Source: Sanguibacter gelidistatuariae (GTDB taxonomy: Bacteria > Actinomycetota > Actinomycetes > Actinomycetales > Cellulomonadaceae). Taken from it: a DNA stretch of 64,000 nucleotides. The stretch is from assembly GCF_900096585.1 (NCBI RefSeq), contig NZ_FMYH01000002.1, positions 331,997-395,996 on the forward strand, given 5' to 3'. Both the position numbers and the translations under genes were made by a program. The first letter of the stretch is position 1; each line of letters begins with the position of its first letter. The notes beneath the pieces are model-generated. The model saw only the letters and a list, made by a program, of their open reading frames with translations, ran no database searches and was not told the origin of the DNA. Below are positions 1 to 8,577 of this stretch, one piece after another.

Positions 1-1
1 G

Positions 2-2128
2 GCGAGCGTGGAGACCGTGCTGGCGGCGACGATCGACTCGGTCGTGATCCGTCCCATCGACCTGCTGCTCGACGCTCAGGAGACATACGAGCTGGCCGAG
101 CGCCTTGGGTTCACGCTCTCGGGGGACGACGCGCGGGCGCTCCATCTGGAGACCGCGGGATGGCCGGCCTTGGTCCGGGCGATCCTCACCAACGGAGCGA
201 GTCCCCACCCTGGCCGCAGCGGGATCGCGATCGACCTCCAGGCGGGTGAGCCGTTCCTGCAGTCGGTATGGACCGAGCTGACAGACCGGCGGATGCAGCG
301 CTTGATCGTGCGGACCGCGATCCTCGACGAGTTCACAGCCGCCTCCGCCCAGCTCTGCTCAGGGCTGCGCGATGTCGGTGCCACGCTTCAGCTGCTTGTC
401 GGGTCTGGGCTGCTCATGGCCGAACGCTTCCAGGACGCAGTCGTCTACCGCTACGCCCCGGCTGTGCGGCACGCGTGCCTGGACGCCCTGCGCCGCCAGG
501 ACCCTCGCCAGTTCCGCGTCGTCTCGCGCCGAGCCGCGCAGACCCATACCGCCCAGGGGCGCAGCGCCACCGCGTTGGCTCTGCTGTCCCGGGCATCACT
601 GTGGGAGGACGTGGCCCAGCTTGTCGACGCGTTCTGGGTCGAGCTCGTCGCGGAGTCGCCAGACGAGATCGCGGCTGCCGTCGCGGCCATGCCCAGCGAG
701 GTGCTTGAGCGTCACGCGCGCCTGGTCATCGCCCGCGACCACCTGCTCCCGTTGCACAAGCCGGCAGGGGATCCGGCCGACCATTCCCGCAGCCATGTGC
801 TGGACCTCGCGGCTGTCGGACCGGCCAGCGTGGAGCGACGTGAGGTGTTTGCGCTGCCTGGGGTCGCCGAGGCCATGGAGCAGAGCCTGGCCCAGATCGC
901 GATCCTGCGGATGACGGGTGACTTCATGGCCGCCCGGGTGGTTGCGGAGCGCGACCACGACGCGGTCCTCCTCCAGGTGGAAGACCTGCGCAACGACGTG
1001 CGGGACGAGCTGGCACCGGTCCTGCACGAATGGGCGGTGACGCGGCTCCTGGCCGCAGACCTGCCAGGTGCCCTGAGCGCGTTCCGGGAGGCCGCCGAGC
1101 TCGCCGGTGAGCACCACCACCCGGCGATCGTGCGTGAGGCCTCGGTGGGGGCAGCCCTGGCTTGCGCCATGCTCGGCTATCTCGAACCGGCCGAGGCGTG
1201 GCTCGCCGCGGCCGCCCGGGCGCCGGTCGGCTATGACCAGGATCCGACGGCCGACAAGATCGTGGCCACCGTGCGCGGGATCGTGGCGCTCGAGCGGATC
1301 GACATCGAGGCAGCGGTCGGCGCGGCTGCCTTCGACGTGCCCGAGGAGGCCGGGGAGTTCTGGGCCCTCGCAGCGATGATCAGGGCCCAGGTGGCACTGT
1401 TCGACGGGTCACACTTCCGCGTCCTGGGAGAGATCGAGGCAGCGAGAGTCGACGGGGGAGTGCCGGGGCTGCGGGAGGCGCTGCTCGTCGCGGCGTCGGT
1501 CGACCTGAACCTCGCGATCGGGCACTTTTCTCGGGCCCGGACCGCGATCGCGGGCTTCCCCCAGAGCTACGAGATCACTGGGCTGGCCCGGGCTCGCACG
1601 GAGTACTTCTCCGGAGAGTTCGCGCGCGCCGTCGATGTGGCGACCCGGTGGCTCAAGACTCGGATCTACGCGCCCGCGAACCGCCTCGACTTCCTGCTCA
1701 TCCTGACCGGAGCCGAGCACGCCCGCGGGCGACGCTACGAGGCGGCGGTTGCGCTCGAGGAAGCCGTCGCCATCTCGCTCGCGACCGGCCTCCTCCGGGC
1801 CTTTCTCAAGGTTCCGCGGGCGACTCTGAGGGATCTGTCGACCGAGGTGCCACGGATCGCCGCCATCCTCGACAGGGAGGGGCTCGCCGATGCGGCTGAG
1901 CTGTTCCCGGCTCCGACGGCCAGTGCTCAGCTCAGCGAGCGTGAGAGGGAGGTGCTCGAGAGCCTCGCCACGAACGCCTCGTTGGCGGGTGTGGCGCGCT
2001 CGCTCTACCTGTCCTCGAACACCGTCAAGACCCACCTGCGCAGCATCTACCGGAAGCTGGGCACACACTCGAGTGTGGAGACGGTCGAACGGGCCTGGGA
2101 GCTCGGGTTGATCTCGCGACCCGAGTGA
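2..2128 (+). CDS. Large LuxR-family transcriptional regulator, 5' end outside the window
   Basis: The reading frame is open to the left edge, so the N-terminus, where an ATP-binding domain would be expected in large ATP-binding LuxR (MalT-like) regulators, is not visible. The visible part of about 708 residues starts in helical sequence resembling the winged-helix and TPR-like region of such proteins (Ala/Leu/Glu-rich, roughly residues 60-620). It ends with a clear GerE-type helix-turn-helix in the last 65 residues, including LSEREREVLESLA and the recognition-helix segment SSNTVKTHLRSIYRKLG. It probably controls transcription in response to a ligand or protein partner. The target is unknown. 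The next gene is infA, after 188 bases. The family call is firm from the C-terminus; the full domain order is inferred. Confidence 0.85.
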   Translation, partial: ASVETVLAATIDSVVIRPIDLLLDAQETYELAERLGFTLSGDDARALHLETAGWPALVRAILTNGASPHPGRSGIAIDLQAGEPFLQSVWTELTDRRMQRLIVRTAILDEFTAASAQLCSGLRDVGATLQLLVGSGLLMAERFQDAVVYRYAPAVRHACLDALRRQDPRQFRVVSRRAAQTHTAQGRSATALALLSRASLWEDVAQLVDAFWVELVAESPDEIAAAVAAMPSEVLERHARLVIARDHLLPLHKPAGDPADHSRSHVLDLAAVGPASVERREVFALPGVAEAMEQSLAQIAILRMTGDFMAARVVAERDHDAVLLQVEDLRNDVRDELAPVLHEWAVTRLLAADLPGALSAFREAAELAGEHHHPAIVREASVGAALACAMLGYLEPAEAWLAAAARAPVGYDQDPTADKIVATVRGIVALERIDIEAAVGAAAFDVPEEAGEFWALAAMIRAQVALFDGSHFRVLGEIEAARVDGGVPGLREALLVAASVDLNLAIGHFSRARTAIAGFPQSYEITGLARARTEYFSGEFARAVDVATRWLKTRIYAPANRLDFLLILTGAEHARGRRYEAAVALEEAVAISLATGLLRAFLKVPRATLRDLSTEVPRIAAILDREGLADAAELFPAPTASAQLSEREREVLESLATNASLAGVARSLYLSSNTVKTHLRSIYRKLGTHSSVETVERAWELGLISRPE

Positions 2129-2158
2129 GGCCGACCCAGCCAGCACAGTCGGACCGGG

Positions 2159-2187
2159 TTTCCCTTCGCCGCTGCATGCCGTAGGAT
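2159..2187 (+). promoter_or_regulatory. Candidate promoter of the infA operon
   Basis: A -10-like TAGGAT lies at 2182-2187, preceded at 17 bases by a poor -35 (TTTCCC, 2159-2164). It sits in the 188-base gap before infA, leaving a leader of about 120 bases. The -10 box is reasonable for an actinobacterial housekeeping promoter, but the -35 is weak. Confidence 0.35.
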
Positions 2188-2316
2188 GCTTCGTTGGGTG
2201 TCTAGTGCTCTCGCACTGCCACCACCAATCCACGGGAAGCTCGGATCTGTAGGCTCCGGCCGGCCGGTTTCAAGGTAACCGTGGGCAGTAGTTCGTCACG
2301 AGAGTTAGCGGAGGAT

Positions 2317-2538
2317 ATGGCGAAGAAGGACGGTGTCATCGAGATCGAGGGCAGCGTGGTCGAGGCACTGCCGAACGCGATGTTTCGCGTGGAGCTGGCC
2401 AACGGTCACAGAGTGCTCGCTCACATCTCGGGCAAGATGCGTCAGCACTACATCCGAATCCTCCCTGAGGACCGGGTGGTTGTTGAGCTGAGCCCGTACG
2501 ACTTGTCCCGTGGCCGGATTGTCTACCGCTACAAGTAA
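2317..2538 (+). CDS. infA: Translation initiation factor IF-1
   Basis: This 73-residue protein is the usual IF-1 length. It starts [12 protein letters not shown] and contains the family segments [27 protein letters not shown] and RIVYRYK, so the whole chain is one S1-like OB fold. IF-1 binds the 30S A site and helps IF-2 and IF-3 during initiation in the cytoplasm. A GTG lies 36 bases upstream in frame, but the ATG at 2317 is preceded by a GGAGG-like ribosome binding site (GCGGAGGAT) and gives the conserved N-terminus. It is the first gene of a run with rpmJ, rpsM, rpsK, rpoA and rplQ, the standard actinobacterial order. Confidence 0.98.
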   Translation: MAKKDGVIEIEGSVVEALPNAMFRVELANGHRVLAHISGKMRQHYIRILPEDRVVVELSPYDLSRGRIVYRYK

Positions 2539-2617
2539 CCACCACTCGATCAACTGCTGCCAGCGCGCTCCGGACACTATCGTCCGGATCTCGTCATGCG
2601 GCGGCGGAGGAACCACG

Positions 2618-2731
2618 ATGAAGGTCAACCCCAGCGTCAAGAAGATCTGCGACAAGTGCAAGGTGATTCGCCGGCACGGTCGCGTCATGGTCATCTGCGA
2701 GAACCTGCGTCACAAGCAGCGCCAGGGCTGA
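2618..2731 (+). CDS. rpmJ: Large ribosomal subunit protein bL36, zinc-binding form
   Basis: A 37-residue basic protein, exactly the family length. Cys11, Cys14, Cys27 and His32 form the zinc ribbon, so this is the zinc-binding (C+) paralogue rather than the zinc-free form made under zinc limitation. It is part of the 50S subunit. The start ATG follows GGCGGAGGAACCACG, a good ribosome binding site. It lies 79 bases after infA and 204 bases before rpsM, in the same direction. Confidence 0.98.
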   Translation: MKVNPSVKKICDKCKVIRRHGRVMVICENLRHKQRQG

Positions 2732-2935
2732 TTGCCCAGCGCTCTGCGCAGCTCGACCAGCATGTCCAGTGCCCCTGAGAGATGATCTCAATGGGCACGA
2801 CCAGCGCACCATCACCGGGCCGCGCGCGGAGTGATCCGTGACGGCTCGTGAACCCTCGGCTCGGAGGCCGGGGCTCGCAGACAGCGAGAGATGATGCGGC
2901 AGACCTCCGAAGGCACTACAGGAGCCGGAAGGCAC
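2732..2935 (+). other. Intergenic leader of rpsM
   Basis: These 204 bases between rpmJ and rpsM hold no coding sequence with support. The spacing is long for neighbours in a ribosomal operon, so an internal promoter or RNA structure is possible. No convincing terminator or clear -10 box was seen. Confidence 0.4.
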
Positions 2936-3310
2936 ATGGCACGTCTTATCGGTGTCGACCTCCCCCGCGACAAGCGGCTAGAGGTTGCACTCACTTACAT
3001 CTACGGCGTTGGCCGTACCCGCGCTCAGCAGACGCTGGGCGCCACCGGGATCAGCCCGGACGTTCGCGTGAAGGACCTCGGGGACACCGAGCTCGTCGCG
3101 CTGCGTGACTACCTCGAGGGCAACTACAAGCTCGAGGGTGACCTTCGCCGTGAGGTTGCTGCTGACATCCGCCGCAAGGTTGAGATCGGCTGCTACGAGG
3201 GTCTGCGCCACCGCAAGGGACTTCCCGTCCGCGGACAGCGCACCAAGACCAACGCTCGCACCCGCAAGGGCCCGAAGCGCACCGTGGCCGGCAAGAAGAA
3301 GGCCCGCTAG
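2936..3310 (+). CDS. rpsM: Small ribosomal subunit protein uS13
   Basis: This 124-residue protein begins [19 protein letters not shown] and carries the S13 segments [12 protein letters not shown] and [19 protein letters not shown], followed by a basic tail ([19 protein letters not shown]) that reaches towards tRNA in the ribosome. It binds 16S rRNA in the 30S head and contacts the 50S subunit. The ATG at 2936 follows GGAGCCGGAAGG; an in-frame ATG 45 bases earlier would add unconserved residues. It is followed by rpsK after 96 bases. Confidence 0.98.
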   Translation: MARLIGVDLPRDKRLEVALTYIYGVGRTRAQQTLGATGISPDVRVKDLGDTELVALRDYLEGNYKLEGDLRREVAADIRRKVEIGCYEGLRHRKGLPVRGQRTKTNARTRKGPKRTVAGKKKAR

Positions 3311-3406
3311 CAGCAGTAGTTCGCCGGGAACCCTCCGCAGCGCCCACGGCGCGACGGGGCGAGCGTCCCGCGATCCGAAGACCTCAATCCAGGAGAAAAA
3401 CAGCAC

Positions 3407-3814
3407 ATGCCTCCCAAGACTCGCGGCGCGCAAAGCGCACGCAAGCCTCGCCGCAAAGACAAGAAGAACATCGCCGTCGGCCAGGCGCACATCAAGAGCA
3501 CGTTCAACAACACCATCGTCTCGATCACGGATCCGTCCGGCGCCGTGATCTCCTGGGCCTCCTCCGGCCAGGTCGGCTTCAAGGGTTCGCGTAAGTCGAC
3601 CCCGTTCGCGGCGCAGCTCGCCGCCGAGGCCGCCGCTCGCCGCGCCCAGGAGCACGGTATGAAGAAGGTCGACGTCTTCGTCAAGGGCCCCGGTTCCGGC
3701 CGTGAGACCGCGATCCGCTCCCTCCAGGCCGCTGGCCTCGAGGTCGGCTCGATCCAGGACGTCACCCCCCAGGCGCACAACGGCTGCCGCCAGCCGAAGC
3801 GTCGCCGCGTCTGA
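3407..3814 (+). CDS. rpsK: Small ribosomal subunit protein uS11
   Basis: This 135-residue protein has the S11 core: [51 protein letters not shown] and the C-terminal [18 protein letters not shown]. It forms part of the 30S platform near the mRNA exit. A good ribosome binding site (CAGGAGAAAAACAGC) precedes the ATG. In many bacteria rpsD follows; here the next gene is rpoA after 167 bases that contain a strong hairpin. Confidence 0.98.
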   Translation: MPPKTRGAQSARKPRRKDKKNIAVGQAHIKSTFNNTIVSITDPSGAVISWASSGQVGFKGSRKSTPFAAQLAAEAAARRAQEHGMKKVDVFVKGPGSGRETAIRSLQAAGLEVGSIQDVTPQAHNGCRQPKRRRV

Positions 3815-3845
3815 CATCCACGCATCTCCTGCTCGATCGGGTTCT

Positions 3846-3875
3846 GCCCACCCCGCGCCTCGGTGCGGGGTGGGC
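3846..3875 (+). terminator. Hairpin between rpsK and rpoA
   Basis: GCCCACCCCGC (3846-3856) pairs perfectly with GCGGGGTGGGC (3865-3875) around an 8-base loop. No T-run follows, so it may be a partial terminator, an RNA processing site or a stabiliser of the upstream mRNA. It falls inside the 167-base gap before rpoA. Confidence 0.5.
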
Positions 3876-3949
3876 ATGGCCCCGCTCGGTGGGTGTGCTG
3901 CTGCAGGTCCCGGCAAGAAGTTTCGTCATGCCGGTCACACGATGCGTCA

Positions 3950-3955
3950 TATAGC
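3950..3955 (+). promoter_or_regulatory. Possible internal -10 box for rpoA-rplQ
   Basis: TATAGC at 3950-3955 sits 26 bases before the rpoA start, after the rpsK-rpoA hairpin. No good -35 was found at normal spacing. It is noted because the hairpin and this box together could uncouple rpoA-rplQ from the ribosomal genes upstream. Confidence 0.25.
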
Positions 3956-3981
3956 GGACGCACGCTGAAAGGAATTCACCA

Positions 3982-4986
3982 GTGCTCATCGCACAGCGCC
4001 CCACTCTGACCGAAGAGGTCATCTCGGAGAGCCGTTCACGCTTCTCCATCGAGCCCCTCGAGCCCGGCTTCGGCTACACGCTCGGCAACTCGATGCGTCG
4101 CACGCTGCTCTCCTCGATCCCCGGTGCCGCAGTCACGTCCATCCGCATCGACGGTGTGCTCCACGAGTTCACCACCGTTCCGGGTGTCAAGGAAGACGTC
4201 ACGGAGATCATCCTCAACGTCAAGAACCTCGTCGTCTCCTCGGAGAACGACGAGCCCGTCGTGATGTACCTGCGCAAGCAGGGCTCCGGAGTGGTCACGG
4301 CCGCGGACATCGTCCCCCCGGCCGGCGTCGAGGTGCACAACCCTGACCTGCACATCGCCACCCTGAACGACAAGGGCAAGCTGGAGATCGAGCTCACTGT
4401 CGAGCGTGGACGTGGCTACGTCTCCGCCCAGCAGAACAAGTCGTTCGACGCTGAGATCGGTCGCGTTCCCGTCGACTCGATCTACTCTCCGGTCCTCAAG
4501 GTCACCTACAAGGTCGAGGCGACCCGAGTCGAGCAGCGCACCGACTTCGACAAGCTGATCGTCGACGTCGAGACCAAGCAGGCCATCAGCCCGCGTGACG
4601 CCCTCGCATCTGCGGGCAAGACGCTGGTTGAGCTGTTCGGTCTGGCTCGTGAGCTCAACGTCGAGGCCGAGGGCATCGAGATCGGCCCGTCGCCGACCGA
4701 CGCTGCACTGGCCGCTGACCTCGCTCTGCCGATCGAGGACCTGCAGCTGACGATCCGTTCGTACAACTGCCTCAAGCGTGAGGGCATCCACGCTGTGGGC
4801 GAGCTCGTCGCACGCAGCGAGGCAGACCTGCTCGACATCCGCAACTTCGGTGCGAAGTCGATCAACGAGGTGAAGGACAAGCTTGCTGAGCTTGGCCTCT
4901 CGCTCAAGGACTCGCCTCTGGACTTCGACCCCTCGACCGCCGACTACTACGACGGCGACGAGTCGGACGACGAGCAGTTCAACTGA
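3982..4986 (+). CDS. rpoA: DNA-directed RNA polymerase subunit alpha
   Basis: At 334 residues this is the normal length. The N-terminal domain (about 1-230) holds the assembly and dimerisation signature [19 protein letters not shown]. The C-terminal domain (about 250-315) includes [20 protein letters not shown] and [17 protein letters not shown], the surface that binds UP-element DNA and activators. The tail is acidic. The start is GTG with AAAGGAATTCACCA upstream. Alpha dimerises and nucleates assembly of the polymerase core. It is followed by rplQ after 56 bases, as in nearly all bacteria. Confidence 0.99.
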   Translation: MLIAQRPTLTEEVISESRSRFSIEPLEPGFGYTLGNSMRRTLLSSIPGAAVTSIRIDGVLHEFTTVPGVKEDVTEIILNVKNLVVSSENDEPVVMYLRKQGSGVVTAADIVPPAGVEVHNPDLHIATLNDKGKLEIELTVERGRGYVSAQQNKSFDAEIGRVPVDSIYSPVLKVTYKVEATRVEQRTDFDKLIVDVETKQAISPRDALASAGKTLVELFGLARELNVEAEGIEIGPSPTDAALAADLALPIEDLQLTIRSYNCLKREGIHAVGELVARSEADLLDIRNFGAKSINEVKDKLAELGLSLKDSPLDFDPSTADYYDGDESDDEQFN

Positions 4987-5042
4987 CTTCAGGGTTGACC
5001 GGTACGCCGGACAGCTCGACCAATCCTTAAAGGAGCAAGAAC

Positions 5043-5585
5043 ATGCCTACCCCCACCAAGGGTGCACGGCTCGGTGGTAGCCCGGCGCACGAGAGCCTCA
5101 TCCTCAAGAACCTCGCGACGAGCCTCTTCGAGCACGGACGCATCACGACCACCCAGACTCGGGCCAAGCGCCTGCAGCCCGTGGCCGAGCGCCTGATCTC
5201 CAAGGCCAAGCGCGGCGACCTGCACAACATCCGTCAGATCGCCAAGACGGTGCACAACAAGACGCCTCGCCGTCCCGACGAGCCGGGTGACGCAAACACC
5301 ATCCTGCACCGTCTGATCACGGAGATCGCACCGGCCATGGCTGACCGCCAGGGTGGCTACACGCGCATCACCAAGGTCGGCAACCGCAAGGGCGACAACG
5401 CCCCCATGGCTGTCATCGAGCTCGTGCTCGAGCCGGTCAGCCCGAAGCAGGCTGTTGTGCGCGAGGCCGAGAAGGCCGCCAAGAAGAGCGCGCCCAAGGC
5501 CGCTGCTGTCGAGGCGCCGGTCGAGGCACCCGCCGACGAGGCCGTGACCGAGGTCGCTGCTGAAGAGTCCGCCAAGCAGGACTGA
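5043..5585 (+). CDS. rplQ: Large ribosomal subunit protein bL17 with extended C-terminus
   Basis: The first roughly 120 residues are a typical L17 ([50 protein letters not shown]). The protein continues to 180 residues with a low-complexity Ala/Glu/Val/Lys tail (about 135-180). Such tails are known in high-GC actinobacterial L17 proteins, and their role is unclear. It is the last gene of the operon; a long hairpin begins 30 bases after the stop. The ribosome binding site is AAAGGAGCAAG. Confidence 0.98.
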   Translation: MPTPTKGARLGGSPAHESLILKNLATSLFEHGRITTTQTRAKRLQPVAERLISKAKRGDLHNIRQIAKTVHNKTPRRPDEPGDANTILHRLITEIAPAMADRQGGYTRITKVGNRKGDNAPMAVIELVLEPVSPKQAVVREAEKAAKKSAPKAAAVEAPVEAPADEAVTEVAAEESAKQD

Positions 5586-5615
5586 CGAGCGATCGGCCTA
5601 GGCCGACGCCCGCAG

Positions 5616-5658
5616 ATGAAGGCCCGGACCGAGATCACCTCTCGGTCCGGGCCTTCAT
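5616..5658. terminator. Hairpin terminator after rplQ
   Basis: A perfect 19-bp stem (5616-5634 with 5640-5658) closes a 5-base loop. It lacks a T-run, as is common in high-GC actinobacteria. It lies 30 bases after rplQ and 67 bases before the next gene, so it most likely ends the ribosomal operon. Confidence 0.8.
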
Positions 5659-5725
5659 GCATCCCAGGCGATATATGCACTACCGTCATCCCTGATCAGA
5701 CAGCAGACGACGAAGGCAGATCCGG

Positions 5726-7744
5726 GTGACGTGGACCGAGCAGGTGCCGGCCTTTGCGGGCGCCTTCGCGTGCGTCGTGGCAATCTTCCTGATCCCCGGG
5801 GCGGGGCTGCTGTGGCTGGCCCGGGTACGTGGCCTTGTGGCGTGGGCGCTGGGCCCAGCGGTGTCCGCTCTGCTCTACGGGACCGCCGCGGTCGTCCTCG
5901 ACCGGGTGGGCCTGCCCTGGGGGCTTCCAGCCGTCCTGGCGGCGGCCGTACCGGCCGCGGGCGTCGCCCTCTTGCTGGGGCGGTGGAGACGCCACGACCC
6001 GCCGCTGCGGACCGCACAGCTCCCGACCATGGTCATCCGCGCCCTCTGGACCGCCGCGCTGCTCGCCGGTGCGCTTCTCGTGATCGGCGTCTTCGCCGGT
6101 ATGCCCGACCTCGCCGCCCCGCTTCAGGTGCGCGACGCCGTCGTGCACCTCAACGGTCTCGAGCTGGTCCGTCAGGATCACAACGCGTCGATGTTCGGTG
6201 GCCTGGACCTCGTGGTCAGCAGCGCCGGCGCGGGGGCTTTCTACCCGAGTCTGTGGCACGGAGCGCTCGCGCTCGTGCCCTTCGGGTCGGCCGGGGTGGT
6301 CTCGACCGCGGGCATGCTTGCCGTCGCGACCGTGCTGTGGCCGCTGTCCATGGTTGCGCTCGCCCGCGCCGTGCTGCCCGCCCAGCCGTGGGCCGTCGTC
6401 GTCGTGGCGGCGCTCAGTACGTCATTCTCCTTCTTTCCCTTCGGTCAGCTGGTGCTCTCGGCACAGTGGCCGAACGGGCTGGGCACCGCCATGATTCCGG
6501 CGGTGCTCGCCGCGACCGTGCTCTGGGTGCGCAGCTGGCACGACGCCGCGCTGGCCGCGCGGGTGCGCCGGCGACGCGCCCTGAGCGGCGCCGTCGTGCT
6601 GGCGGGGGCCGTCGGGGGGATGGTGCTCGTGCACCCGAACACGGTGTTCTCCTATCTCGTCTTTGCCGGCCCGCTCCTGCTGGCTGTCGCCTGGCGGGCG
6701 TGGCGAGCGCACCCGCGAACCGGCCGGACGGTGGTCTGGGTGGTCGCCGGTGTCGTCGTGGCTGCTGCCGGAGTCGCAGCGGCAGCGCGGGTCAGCGGGC
6801 TCGATCGCGTCCTGAAGGACGTCATGGGCTATCAGCAGATCCTGCCCGAGCGGCCCTACCTGTTCACGATCGCGCGCCTGCTCGGAGACACGACTCTGGC
6901 GTCGGTCCCCGGCAACGTGCTGCTCTCCGCCGCCGTCCTGACCGGCGTGGTGGTCCTGCTCCGGGAACGGCGACTGCGCTGGGTGGTGCTCGCCTGGGCC
7001 CTGACGATCGCGCTGGCTGCGCTGGCCGGCGGCCCCGAGATCGGGCTGCGCGGGATCACGGGTTTCTGGTACAAGCACGTGTTCCGGCTCGAGGCGCTCT
7101 ACCCGATCACCGCGGTCCTGCTCGCGGCGGTGGGCGTCGGATGGTGGGCGAATCGCCTGCACACCCGCTGGTCGGCGCGGGTGAGGGACAAGGCGCCCCG
7201 CGGCGCCGGACGGCTGGTGAGCAGCCCGGTCCGGGCAGGCGCCACGGTGCTCGCGGCGGTCCTGGCCTCGAGCGTGGTCCTCGGGGTCCCGGCGATGGCC
7301 ACCCGCTCGGCCGGCGTCTACGACCCCGAGAACCTGGGCGCCAGGCTGCTCGTCTCGGCCGACGACCGGCGGCTGCTCGACCGGCTCCCCGAGCTGGTGC
7401 CCGCCGATGCGGTCGTGCTCGGCGACCCGAACGCTGGTGCGGTGCTCATCTTCTCCTACGGGTCCCGGACACCGGTGTACTACCGGATCGGGGCGGACTG
7501 GCTGGGCACCGACCAGCTGCTGCTCGCCCTGCACTTCGACGAGGTGTCCAGCGACCCCGCGGTCTGCGAGGCCCTCGCCAGGCTCGGGGTGGAGTACTTC
7601 TACCTCAGCTCCGACCGGGAGGACAAGAAGTGGCCGAGCAACCTAGCCACCCACGCCCTGCGCGCTGTGGACACCGCGAGCGGCTTTGAGCTGCTCGCGA
7701 GCGAGGGCGCGGCGCAGCTGTTCCGGATCACCGCGTGCGAATGA
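5726..7744 (+). CDS. Multi-pass membrane protein of the DUF6541 / glycosyltransferase-C-like type
   Basis: This 672-residue protein has roughly a dozen hydrophobic helices. They begin near the N-terminus (FAGAFACVVAIFLIPGAGLL) and continue to about residue 525; a soluble C-terminal part of about 150 residues follows. Overall architecture, including an early extracytoplasmic loop with conserved-looking D/H/N residues (about 128-160), resembles polyprenyl-phosphate-sugar-dependent glycosyltransferases and the actinobacterial DUF6541 family. The exact family was not confirmed. The start is GTG, with GACGAAGGCAGATCC before it. The downstream hydrolase start overlaps its stop, so the two are probably translated together. 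A role in cell-envelope glycan assembly is an inference only. Confidence 0.7.
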   Translation: MTWTEQVPAFAGAFACVVAIFLIPGAGLLWLARVRGLVAWALGPAVSALLYGTAAVVLDRVGLPWGLPAVLAAAVPAAGVALLLGRWRRHDPPLRTAQLPTMVIRALWTAALLAGALLVIGVFAGMPDLAAPLQVRDAVVHLNGLELVRQDHNASMFGGLDLVVSSAGAGAFYPSLWHGALALVPFGSAGVVSTAGMLAVATVLWPLSMVALARAVLPAQPWAVVVVAALSTSFSFFPFGQLVLSAQWPNGLGTAMIPAVLAATVLWVRSWHDAALAARVRRRRALSGAVVLAGAVGGMVLVHPNTVFSYLVFAGPLLLAVAWRAWRAHPRTGRTVVWVVAGVVVAAAGVAAAARVSGLDRVLKDVMGYQQILPERPYLFTIARLLGDTTLASVPGNVLLSAAVLTGVVVLLRERRLRWVVLAWALTIALAALAGGPEIGLRGITGFWYKHVFRLEALYPITAVLLAAVGVGWWANRLHTRWSARVRDKAPRGAGRLVSSPVRAGATVLAAVLASSVVLGVPAMATRSAGVYDPENLGARLLVSADDRRLLDRLPELVPADAVVLGDPNAGAVLIFSYGSRTPVYYRIGADWLGTDQLLLALHFDEVSSDPAVCEALARLGVEYFYLSSDREDKKWPSNLATHALRAVDTASGFELLASEGAAQLFRITACE

Positions 7745-8577
7745 GCCCAGCCGCTCTCGACGACGCCCACGGAGACCGCGGCGACCGCCTCCCCGTGCTG
7801 CTCGTGCACGGCATCCGGACGTCGTCGACCATGTGGCGTGCTCAGGTCGAGGCCCTGCATGCCGCCGGAGCTGCCGTCCTCGCCGTGGACCTGCCGGGTC
7901 ATGGCACACGTCTGGGCGAGCCGTTCACAGTGGCCGCAGCGCGCGCGGTGATCACCGGCGGCGTCGAGCAGCTGGGCGGGCGGGTGCTCCTGGTCGGGCT
8001 GTCCCTCGGGGGGCTCCTGGCAGTCGACTATGCGGCCCGTCACCCCGACCAGGTCGGTGGTCTGGTGGCCGCGGCGTGCAGCACGAGCCCCCAGGTCCGG
8101 CTGCGGGCCGGATGGGCCGAGATCTCACGGTGGATCGAGGCGACACCGGGTTCGGGGGCCCAGCTCAACGCCTTCGTCGTGCGGACCTTCCTCACGCCCC
8201 AGGCGGCTCTGGACATCGGTGCGGGCGGCTTTGCGCTGACGGTCATGTCTCAGGCGCTGCGGGCCGTGGCTGGGTTGGACCCGGAGGCGGACCTGGCCAC
8301 GGTGGGATGTCCGGTGTGGGTGGTCAACGGTCGCTTCGACCACTTCCGGTCCCAGGAGGGCCGCATGCTGCGGGCCGCCCGCAGCAGCGGCCAGCCGGTC
8401 CACCACGTCGTCGTGCCGCATGCGCGGCACCTGGTGAGCCTCGACGCCCCGGTCGCCTTCACCCGGGTGCTGCTCGAGGCGCTGGACGCGACCGCAGCGG
8501 GCCGTGCCGGCCACGGGGCAGGCCAGGGGTCAGGTCAGCAGGTCCCAGGCCCGCGACCCACCGACCAGAGCCGCTGA
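7741..8577 (+). CDS. Alpha/beta-fold hydrolase
   Basis: The protein has 278 residues from the ATG at 7741, which overlaps the preceding stop as ATGA; a GTG six bases earlier is the alternative. The fold is seen in the oxyanion strand LLVHGIRTS (about 20-28), the nucleophile elbow GLSLGG (Ser88), an Asp in VNGRFDHF and the terminal His in PHARHLVSL. It should cleave an ester, thioester or similar bond; the substrate cannot be read from the sequence. The last 48 bases overlap the 3' end of the convergent ROK-family gene. The acidic residue in NGRFDHF and the downstream His complete a standard catalytic triad. Confidence 0.85.
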   Translation: MSPAALDDAHGDRGDRLPVLLVHGIRTSSTMWRAQVEALHAAGAAVLAVDLPGHGTRLGEPFTVAAARAVITGGVEQLGGRVLLVGLSLGGLLAVDYAARHPDQVGGLVAAACSTSPQVRLRAGWAEISRWIEATPGSGAQLNAFVVRTFLTPQAALDIGAGGFALTVMSQALRAVAGLDPEADLATVGCPVWVVNGRFDHFRSQEGRMLRAARSSGQPVHHVVVPHARHLVSLDAPVAFTRVLLEALDATAAGRAGHGAGQGSGQQVPGPRPTDQSR

